A stretch of 6,259 nt of DNA, taken from Gemmatimonadota bacterium. Its GTDB lineage: Bacteria > GCA-2686955. The notes beneath the pieces are model-generated. The model saw only the letters and a program-made list of their open reading frames with translations. It had not been told where the DNA came from and made no database searches. The stretch covers positions 1-6,259 of the forward strand of contig NYZA01000154.1 of the NCBI GenBank assembly GCA_002686955.1, in the 5' to 3' direction. Shown here one piece after another: positions 1 through 5,320 of this stretch (within the stretch, counting starts at the first letter, position 1; every line of letters starts with the position of its first letter). The translations under genes were made by a program, and so were the position numbers.

Positions 1-846
1 CACCGACGCCGTCTCATCTTCCCGCAGCCCCAGATTCAGGCCGAGAGTATCGACCTCGTCGATCCCCAGCCCCCGCGCCAGCTCATCGCTCACTTCGGGC
101 GAAAGGGAGCGTCCGCTGGCCACGAGGTGCGTGGGCAGCGGCACGCCGGTGGCGCTCGTGCATGCCTGGCGCGTGGCGCTCAAGAGGCGCGAAACAAGCT
201 GCTCCGGGCTCGTGTTGTTTCCCGTCGATCCGGCGCCGTTGGGGTGGGTGAAACGATAGATGCCGGCCGGCATTCTCCGCGCGAGCACGGCGACCTCCGT
301 CGACGCTGAGTTGCTGCGGATGAGGGCAGAGATCTCCGAATCGGTATCGCGCAGCGCGGGCAGCTCGATCTCCGCGAGGATCGCCGGTGTGATCGCCATC
401 GTCGGCAGCCCGGCTTCGCTGATCAGATTCTTGTACCTCTCCAGGATCGTGCGCTCGACCGCGACCACCAAGAGACGGGCCCTGTCATCGATCGGTTCCA
501 GCAGGGAATAGTCGAAGTACGCTTCCGCCGCTGAGATCGGGAAGCTCCGCTCGATCTCGAACTCCAACATCTGACGCAGGTGTTTCTCTTCGACACCCGG
601 GAGCTCGATGACTCGAATCATCGCGTCCTTGAGGGGGATCCCCGCGACGACACGCCGACAGCGCAGGCCCTTCTCCGAGAGGAAGGCCGACATCCGCTCG
701 GCGACCTCCGCCTCGCCGGTGGCCGAGGAGAGCTCGAGCGTGGCCATCTTCGTCACGGAGGAGGGGCCGAACATCCTCTTCATCTGAACGAAGTGGATTC
801 GCCCCTCCGCGAACTCGATCCCCAGCGCTCGTGCCGGCAGCTTCAC
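1..846 (-). CDS. gspL: GspL/PilM-like T2SS inner-membrane assembly protein, 3' end missing
   Basis: GspL is the bitopic inner-membrane protein whose cytoplasmic actin-like domain docks the GspE ATPase. The frame is open without a stop from a GTG at 844-846 to base 1, giving 282 residues. The GTG overlaps the gspK stop (GTGA) and has a strong Shine-Dalgarno GGAGGG at 854-859, 7 nt upstream. Residues 8-23 (LGIEFAEGRIHFVQMK) resemble the first strand pair of PilM/GspL. Residues 66-117 match the family core, with VVAGIP, then IELPGV, then FEIERSFPIS and AYFDYSLLE. Residues 124-160 (LLVVAVERTILERY, then EAGL) continue it. The acidic Asp-Ile-Gly nucleotide motifs of ATP-binding PilM are not evident: Glu11 stands where Asp is usual. 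That favours GspL over PilM. The transmembrane helix and periplasmic ferredoxin-like domain, expected beyond about residue 300, lie off the window. The position directly after gspK supports the call. A PilM-type naming is the alternative. Confidence 0.78.
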   Translation of the reverse strand, partial: MKLPARALGIEFAEGRIHFVQMKRMFGPSSVTKMATLELSSATGEAEVAERMSAFLSEKGLRCRRVVAGIPLKDAMIRVIELPGVEEKHLRQMLEFEIERSFPISAAEAYFDYSLLEPIDDRARLLVVAVERTILERYKNLISEAGLPTMAITPAILAEIELPALRDTDSEISALIRSNSASTEVAVLARRMPAGIYRFTHPNGAGSTGNNTSPEQLVSRLLSATRQACTSATGVPLPTHLVASGRSLSPEVSDELARGLGIDEVDTLGLNLGLREDETASV

Positions 847-1841
847 GGAAGAACCCTCCGCGGTGGAGTCGAACCGGTGTCGTCCCAGTGAAGCACCTGG
901 ACCGTCGATGCACCGGCGGAGCCGCGACCGACCACCTGGACCACAGCCCGAATCTGACGGTAGATCCGGCTGCCCTCCACCTGTCCCTCGGCAACGATCG
1001 TGTAGTGGTTCGAGAGCACCTCACGCCGCGACCGGCTCCCTTGCTTACCGAGCGGCGCACTCTCTCGGTCGAGCATGATCGACTGCGCTTCCGCCTCCCC
1101 GTGACGGGCGGTCAATACGGAGAGGGGCGCGGTGTACCGATTCGGGGATCGTCGATTGCCCCATATGGTCACCAGGTCTCGCATCCCGGGCTCGTCGTCG
1201 ACGCCGTAGAAGAGCTCAGGCGTGATGCCGCGCACGAGGAGAAGCTCCTCGAGTGCCGTGAACCCACCGCCGCGAGTCGAATAGGGGATTTCGAGATCGG
1301 CATAGTGCTCGTCCTCGGCTCCGTTCAACCCCCGAAGGTCGTCGGCGTCTTTCCAGTCCACGATTGCGTCGATGATCTCGTCCCTTTCCGAACCGATCTG
1401 AACGCCCACGCGACCCAGCAGCCGGCCCAGCGTTTCGCGGCTGGCACGGTTGACCTGGATGAAGGCGTTTTCGTCGCGGATCGAGTAGGAGCAGTGCCCA
1501 TCCTCAAGACGGCGGCCGGTGCGAGCCTCGTTCTCCAATGCCTCGGCCACGAGGGCTTCTACCGTGAGCGGGGGATCGGAGTTCCGGGCGAAGTACACCT
1601 CTCCCGTTTCCTCGTCACGAAAGCAGAAGTCCGCAGGCTGCATTATCTCTTCGACCGCGCGATCGAGCGCCGCGAGGGCGAGGTAGTAAGCCCGGGTAGA
1701 GTCCCGATAATTCCCCGCCATGTCCACCTCTGTTCGCGAAGTGAAGGCGAACTCGAAGGCCATGAGCAGGAGAACCGTCAGCAACAGGAGCACCACGAGC
1801 AGCGCGATCCCACTCTCACCCCTGCGCTTTTTGGCCCTCAA
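843..1841 (-). CDS. gspK: GspK, minor pseudopilin at the pseudopilus tip
   Basis: GspK caps the pseudopilus in complex with GspI and GspJ and helps initiate assembly. The product is 332 aa, the usual GspK size. I chose the TTG at 1839-1841. It overlaps the gspJ stop (TTGA), has GGTGG about 7 nt upstream, and yields the 11-residue basic leader MRAKKRRGESG ahead of the hydrophobic helix IALLVVLLLLTVLLL (12-26). Cleavage is predicted after Gly11. Mature position 5 is Val, not Glu, as is typical of GspK. The diagnostic T2SSK region is residues 122-211: RDENAFIQVN, then AIVDWKDADDLRGLNGAED (159-177), HYADLEIPY and the EELLLVRGITPELFYG segment, a SAM/helix-hairpin-helix-like module. Cys73 and Cys117 could pair in the periplasm (inference). 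The frame extends upstream without a stop to an ATG near 2057, but that part lies inside gspJ and lacks a leader, so I did not use it. Confidence 0.92.
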   Translation of the reverse strand: MRAKKRRGESGIALLVVLLLLTVLLLMAFEFAFTSRTEVDMAGNYRDSTRAYYLALAALDRAVEEIMQPADFCFRDEETGEVYFARNSDPPLTVEALVAEALENEARTGRRLEDGHCSYSIRDENAFIQVNRASRETLGRLLGRVGVQIGSERDEIIDAIVDWKDADDLRGLNGAEDEHYADLEIPYSTRGGGFTALEELLLVRGITPELFYGVDDEPGMRDLVTIWGNRRSPNRYTAPLSVLTARHGEAEAQSIMLDRESAPLGKQGSRSRREVLSNHYTIVAEGQVEGSRIYRQIRAVVQVVGRGSAGASTVQVLHWDDTGSTPPRRVLP

Positions 1842-2581
1842 TGGAAGTCCACCATCTCTTCGAAGCCGCCGGCGGCGGGGGCGCGCTCCGATCTGAGCAG
1901 GCGGGACTTGCCGTAGATGTGCGCATAGAAAGGGGGCAGGTCGATCGTGTCGGCGCGAGTCGGATGGACGTAGCCCATCGTAATCTCGACCCCCTCCGGG
2001 AGCCGTTGCGGCTGCAGGCCCGGATCTTCGATCGTGGGGTCCCAGGATTCGGCCCATGCACCCTCGAGCGCCTCCTCTTCGTCCTGTGGGATCGGCGGAT
2101 AGTAGAAGTAGCGCAGCTTCAGCCTCGCCACGGCGGGCGCGATCTCGACGAGCTCGCTGATCCGTTCCTCTTCGGGCTGGAGTTGATCGGGAAGGGCGCG
2201 CTCCACCACCAATCCGGTCTGGTCGCTCCCTTCGTCACGGTCGATCCTCCAGGTCACCTCGACATTGCCCGGTCGAAGCTCGCCCAGTACAGGGCTCGAG
2301 TCGTGGGTGACGAAGCGGAGAGTATCGGCGCCTCCGAAGAAATAGGGAACGTGCCGTTCCTCGTAGAGGATCCGCGCATCGGCCGCCGAGCGGATCTCAG
2401 AGGTCAGCTCATCGAGGGCCAGGCGCAGCGCCGACTCCGAATCCTGGGTGCGGGCACCCTCTTCCCACGCGCGTTGGGCGGCGTCGAATCCTCCATAGAG
2501 CGCGGCCACGAGCAAGGCCATGATCGTGAGCGCCACCATCAGCTCCAGCAGCGTGAAGCCCGCTTCTACAATCCGGGCCAC
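1838..2581 (-). CDS. gspJ: GspJ, minor pseudopilin
   Basis: GspJ is a tip-complex minor pseudopilin that binds GspI and GspK. The product is 247 aa from the GTG at 2579-2581. This start lies 16 bp inside the end of gspI, with AGGTGA a few bases upstream. It gives an eight-residue leader, MARIVEAG, followed by FTLLELMVALTIMALLVAAL. Gly at -1, Phe at +1 and Glu at +5 are intact. After the N-terminal helix (about 9-65, ending in the ALDELTSEIRSAAD amphipathic stretch) comes the β-rich globular domain. Residues 82-95 (FGGADTLRFVTHDS), 153-160 (RLKLRYFY) and 176-202 (WAESWDP, then LPEGVEITM) match the GspJ pattern of an LRY strand, a Trp-rich loop and an LP-x-V-x-I strand. Length is at the upper end for the family. 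A longer frame reaches an ATG at 2647, but it runs through gspI and would make an implausible leader. Confidence 0.92.
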   Translation of the reverse strand: MARIVEAGFTLLELMVALTIMALLVAALYGGFDAAQRAWEEGARTQDSESALRLALDELTSEIRSAADARILYEERHVPYFFGGADTLRFVTHDSSPVLGELRPGNVEVTWRIDRDEGSDQTGLVVERALPDQLQPEEERISELVEIAPAVARLKLRYFYYPPIPQDEEEALEGAWAESWDPTIEDPGLQPQRLPEGVEITMGYVHPTRADTIDLPPFYAHIYGKSRLLRSERAPAAGGFEEMVDFH

Positions 2582-3012
2582 GATGTCACCTTCTGCGTTT
2601 GGGTCGTGATCAGTCGCGCCCGTGCCCGCGGCTCGTCGGGAGGCCACTCCACCAGAACATCGATTCTGTACCTCTCGATTTCGGGCTCCATCCGTCCGCC
2701 GAAGGGATCCTCGGCCGATTTCGGCGTCTTTGCATCTTCGGTGTCCTCATCGTCCTCTTCGAGGCCGATTCTGATCGTCCACAGGTAGCGGCCATCTTCG
2801 GTCTCCTCCGACTCTTCGAGCTCCTCGAAGGTGGACTGCCGGAGCAGATCGTCCATGATCGAGCGGGCCTGCAGCATGGCGTGCGTGCGCTCGGTCGACC
2901 ATCGCCCGCTACGGATCCCCTCACCGAAGACGCCAAGAACCGAAGCGACCGCGTACGCGAGGATTGCCGCGGCGACCATAATCTCCAGAAGGGTGAACCC
3001 CTCGTTTCTCAT
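2566..3012 (-). CDS. gspI: GspI, minor pseudopilin with acidic insertion
   Basis: GspI is the minor pseudopilin that nucleates the GspI-J-K tip complex. The product is 148 aa. The ATG at 3010-3012 overlaps the gspH stop as ATGA and has GAGGA at 3022-3026, 9 nt upstream. The five-residue leader MRNEG is followed by FTLLEIMVAAAILAYAVASV, so the prepilin-peptidase site and Glu+5 are intact. The helix continues to about residue 60 (MLQARSIMDDLLRQ), as in other GspI proteins that carry an A-x-x-x-A-x-N/M-x-L segment here. The β-domain strands are YLWTIRI (77-82) and YRIDVLVEW (115-123). The protein is longer than typical GspI (about 120-130 aa) because of acidic stretches at 63-73 and 85-93, the latter with eight Asp/Glu in nine residues. 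The end overlaps gspJ by 16 bp. Confidence 0.93.
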   Translation of the reverse strand: MRNEGFTLLEIMVAAAILAYAVASVLGVFGEGIRSGRWSTERTHAMLQARSIMDDLLRQSTFEELEESEETEDGRYLWTIRIGLEEDDEDTEDAKTPKSAEDPFGGRMEPEIERYRIDVLVEWPPDEPRARARLITTQTQKVTSWPGL

Positions 3013-3584
3013 TCCCGCCAATCCTCGCCCAGGCTCGTAATCGTCGTGCGACCGCCCGCCCGGAAGAGCTCGACCCGCCACGCGGCCCGCTCTCCACCGA
3101 GCACCAGATCGCCGCCGCTGCTGTTCCCTCGCGGATCGAAGAAGACCAAGGGGTGATCCCCTTCTTCGTCGTCTCGATCCACCTCGATCCGCAGGAACCC
3201 CACCCCCTGGCCGAGCTCTTTCTCCAGGATCGCCCCCGCCCCCGCCCCCGCTTCCGAATCCGACCGGTCTTTCTTCCGCTCCTCCATCCTCTCCAGCCGC
3301 TCGATCTCCTCTTCCGGAACGAAAAGGCGGCGCCCCTTCGACTCGTCGCGTTGAAGCAGGTAGTGCCCTTCCTCCTCATCGAAATGCACGCTGTGTTGCG
3401 TGCGCGAAGCGATCGCCATGTCGCGCGCAAGCCGAAAAGTCGCCGCCAGCTCTCGCGCCGCCGCGCGGGCCCGAAAACCCGACATATTTCGGTAAGCGAT
3501 CGGCATCGCCAGACCGCTGACGATCGCGATCAGAGCGACGACGACCAGGAGCTCGATGAGCGTGAATCCCCGCGTCGTCCTCAC
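3009..3584 (-). CDS. gspH: GspH, minor pseudopilin (GspH/FimT family)
   Basis: GspH is a minor pseudopilin that links the tip complex to the GspG shaft. The product is 191 aa from the GTG at 3582-3584, which lies 7 bp after the gspG stop with AGG 6 nt upstream. The leader is only six residues, MRTTRG, followed by FTLIELLVVVALIAIVSGLA with Glu at +5. The helix runs on to about residue 60 (ARELAATFRLARDMAIASR), the GspH/FimT signature. The β-domain shows HSVHFDEEEGHYLL (64-77) and the C-terminal FFDPRGNSSGGDLVL and WRVELFRAGGRTTI strands (148-182), typical of the family. A charged segment at 89-118 (about half Glu/Arg/Lys/Asp, ending in an Ala-Gly repeat) looks like an insertion between strands. 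An in-frame extension upstream to 3674 overlaps gspG and is rejected because the short leader is ideal. Confidence 0.92.
   Translation of the reverse strand: MRTTRGFTLIELLVVVALIAIVSGLAMPIAYRNMSGFRARAAARELAATFRLARDMAIASRTQHSVHFDEEEGHYLLQRDESKGRRLFVPEEEIERLERMEERKKDRSDSEAGAGAGAILEKELGQGVGFLRIEVDRDDEEGDHPLVFFDPRGNSSGGDLVLGGERAAWRVELFRAGGRTTITSLGEDWRE
3231..3251 (-). repeat. GC-rich hexanucleotide tandem repeat inside gspH
   Basis: A hexamer unit (CGCCCC read on the + strand) repeats about three and a half times here. On the coding strand it encodes the alternating Ala-Gly run at GspH residues 112-118. Because the unit is six bases, slippage would add or remove Ala-Gly pairs without breaking the frame. 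The run follows a highly charged segment and probably forms a flexible linker (inference). Confidence 0.65.
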
Positions 3585-3591
3585 GACCGAC

Positions 3592-4038
3592 CTACAGATC
3601 CCAACTGACGATGTCGATATCGATCGGCTCCTCTCCTCCGACCTCGCCATCTCTGCCCGTGCAGACCAGATCATAGTCGAAGGGGCTCTCCTCGGCCGGG
3701 AAGCGATAGATATAGTCGTGCTCCCAGGGATCGACGATCGTCATCTTGTTGTAGTAGGGGCCGTCCCATCCGTCGATACCGGGGTCGAAAACCAGCGATT
3801 GCAGCCCTTCCTCCTCTTCGGGGTAGCGGCCGACATCTTGCCGGAAGCGTTCCAGGCAGTTTTTCAGTGTGGCGATATTCGACTTGGCCACCGAGTATCG
3901 CGCCTTGTCGGTCTCTCCCCCGATGAGCTGCGTTCCCGCCGCCGCGAGGATCGCCAGAATGACGACCACGACGAGGAGCTCTATCAGAGTGAATCCCCGC
4001 TCGCGCGAACCCTGATGCGTTCCTTTTTCTGTTTGCAT
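3592..4038 (-). CDS. gspG: GspG, major pseudopilin
   Basis: GspG polymerises into the periplasmic pseudopilus that acts as the secretion piston. I chose the ATG at 4036-4038 (148 aa) over the upstream ATG at 4080 because GAGAGG at 4048-4053 is well placed before it. The 15-residue leader MQTEKGTHQGSRERG precedes FTLIELLVVVVILAILAAAG with Glu at +5; the mature protein is 133 aa. The family hallmarks follow in order: helix end with LERFRQDVGRYPEEEEGLQSLV (mature 47-68), DGWDGPYYNK (74-83), DPWEHDYIYRFP (88-99) and the C-terminal calcium-loop region TGRDGEVGGEE to DIVSWD (112-132). Two cysteines, mature Cys46 and Cys111, are unusual for GspG and could form a disulfide (inference). The gene follows gspF after the only sizeable gap in the operon and ends 7 bp before gspH. 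Confidence 0.96.
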   Translation of the reverse strand: MQTEKGTHQGSRERGFTLIELLVVVVILAILAAAGTQLIGGETDKARYSVAKSNIATLKNCLERFRQDVGRYPEEEEGLQSLVFDPGIDGWDGPYYNKMTIVDPWEHDYIYRFPAEESPFDYDLVCTGRDGEVGGEEPIDIDIVSWDL

Positions 4039-4089
4039 CGGTGTTTTCCTCTCGCTACTTCCTGTCGGACACTTTTCCATTGCGAAGTT
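4039..4089 (-). promoter_or_regulatory. gspF-gspG intergenic leader with gspG ribosome binding site
   Basis: This 51-bp gap is the only real noncoding stretch in the window. It is visibly richer in A on the coding strand than the surrounding genes, and carries GAGAGG (4048-4053) nine bases before the gspG ATG. The A-rich, probably weakly structured leader would suit high translation of the major pseudopilin, which is needed in excess over its neighbours (inference). I see no convincing -10/-35 pair. The small palindrome TGTCGGACA (4063-4071) has only 4-bp arms and is too short to be a terminator. An alternative ATG at 4078-4080 falls in this gap and would add 14 residues to the GspG leader. 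Confidence 0.6.
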
Positions 4090-5313
4090 TCATCCCCCAG
4101 CCGCGGTGGTAACACTCATGATCGCGCTCACCAGTGAAAGTACGATGAACCCGACAACGACGGCCATCAGCAAGATCATGATCGGTTCGAGTAGTGCGGT
4201 CAGGCGCCGGATCGATGTGCGCACATCGGCCTCGTAAATATCGGCGATCTGGTGCAGCATGGCGTCGAGCCGTCCCGTCTCTTCACCCACCGTGATCATA
4301 TGGATCGCCATCTGGGGAAAGACACCGGTTCCGGCGAGCGGCCCGGCGATCCCTTCTCCCTCGCGGACGCCACCATGGAGCCGCAGGATCGCTTGGCTGA
4401 TGACCTCGTTTCCGACCACGTCTTTCACGATGAAGAGCGCGTTGAGAATCGGAACGCCGCTGGCGGATAGGGTTCCCAGGGTGCGGGCGAATCGAGCCAA
4501 AGCCAACTTGCGCGTGACTGCCCCCATGCCGGGGATTCGCATGCGAAAGCGGTCCCAACCGATCCTGCCCGTCTCGGTCTGGCGCCAGGAACGCACGCCC
4601 AACACGATCGCCGCCCCCAGGAGCGCCGCCACCCACCAATAGGCTTGAATCGCCGCCGAGGTGCGGATCAAGATCAGCGTCGGCAAGGGGATCGCCTGCC
4701 CCATCCCCTCGAGAATGCCGACAAAGCGCGGAATCACCGCCGTCATCAAGAAGGTCACCGCCGCCCCCCCCACGAAGGCGAGAACCGCCGGATACATCAT
4801 GCTGGTGACGACATAGCTGCGCAGATCCTCCATCTGCTCCTGGAACTCCGCCAATCTGGCGAGGATCGTATCGAGAACACCGCCCGTCTCGCCGACCCCG
4901 ACCATGTTGACGTAGATCGGGGGGAAGACCTTCGGATGACGCTCGAAGGCTTCGGCCAGACTGGCGCCCCCGGTGACGTCCCCATGAATCTCCTCCAGCA
5001 CTTCTTTGAGCTTTGGACTGGCGCAGAGCTCGACGAGGATCTCCAGAGAGCGCGCGAGGGGAACTCCGGCGCCGACCAGCGAAGCGAGCTGCTGCGTGAA
5101 AGTGAGCAGATCTCGCCGGCGAACTCTCTGGAAGGGGTTCCGCAGCTCCATCTGGAGCGAGATACCGCCACCCTCGTCTTCGGCCTTGATCTCGATCGGC
5201 AGATAGGCCATCTCATCGAGCTTGGCGCGCACCTCCACGGCGTTGGCGGCGTCGATCGTTCCAGCGACGGTCTTTCCGGCGGCCGTAGCGGCCTTGTAGG
5301 CGAATGTCGTCAC
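4090..5313 (-). CDS. gspF: GspF, T2SS inner-membrane platform protein
   Basis: GspF is the polytopic platform protein that couples GspE ATP hydrolysis to pseudopilin extrusion. The product is 407 aa, the family norm. I chose the GTG at 5311-5313, seven bases after the gspE stop and with GGAG overlapping that stop, because the protein then begins TTFAYKAATAAGKTVAG, the standard GspF N-terminus. The frame extends upstream to an ATG at 5400, but that would lie inside gspE. Two repeated T2SSF domains are present, at about 68-193 and 272-395. Each has the paired motif: VFPPIYVNMVGVGETGG (129-145) and VFPQMAIHMITVGEETGRLD (331-350). Predicted membrane helices are at about 174-197, 222-240 and 375-397, giving the expected three. 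A run of eight G residues on the coding strand lies in the first helix. PilC of type IV pili is homologous, but the gspH-K neighbours settle the T2SS assignment. Confidence 0.96.
   Translation of the reverse strand: MTTFAYKAATAAGKTVAGTIDAANAVEVRAKLDEMAYLPIEIKAEDEGGGISLQMELRNPFQRVRRRDLLTFTQQLASLVGAGVPLARSLEILVELCASPKLKEVLEEIHGDVTGGASLAEAFERHPKVFPPIYVNMVGVGETGGVLDTILARLAEFQEQMEDLRSYVVTSMMYPAVLAFVGGAAVTFLMTAVIPRFVGILEGMGQAIPLPTLILIRTSAAIQAYWWVAALLGAAIVLGVRSWRQTETGRIGWDRFRMRIPGMGAVTRKLALARFARTLGTLSASGVPILNALFIVKDVVGNEVISQAILRLHGGVREGEGIAGPLAGTGVFPQMAIHMITVGEETGRLDAMLHQIADIYEADVRTSIRRLTALLEPIMILLMAVVVGFIVLSLVSAIMSVTTAAGG
4764..4771 (-). repeat. G8 homopolymer tract inside gspF
   Basis: The + strand has eight consecutive C (eight G on the coding strand), encoding part of Val181-Gly-Gly-Ala184 in the first membrane helix of GspF. 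A gain or loss of one base would truncate or frameshift the protein at about 45% of its length. Such tracts can act as slippage sites or be sequencing-error spots. In a GC-rich gene one run of this length may also be chance. Confidence 0.5.
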
Positions 5314-5320
5314 CTCGGCG

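Noticed and set aside
485-1060. Minus-strand frame of 191 codons spanning the gspK/gspL junction
   Set aside because: It is a different frame from both gspK and gspL, Arg-rich and without motifs, whereas the gspK and gspL frames carry clear family signatures through the same bases.
831-1916. Long + strand open frame (361 codons) opposite gspK
   Set aside because: It lies exactly antisense to a well-supported GspK. The translation has no recognisable domain and reflects the GC-rich codon bias of the minus strand.
1841-2788. Long + strand open frame (315 codons) opposite gspJ and gspI
   Set aside because: It spans the junction of two confident minus-strand genes and shows no family motif, leader or ribosome binding site. 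It is a mirror-frame artefact.
4063-4071. Palindrome TGTCGGACA in the gspF-gspG gap
   Set aside because: Its arms are only 4 bp with a single-base centre and no following T run, so it is neither a credible terminator nor a convincing operator.
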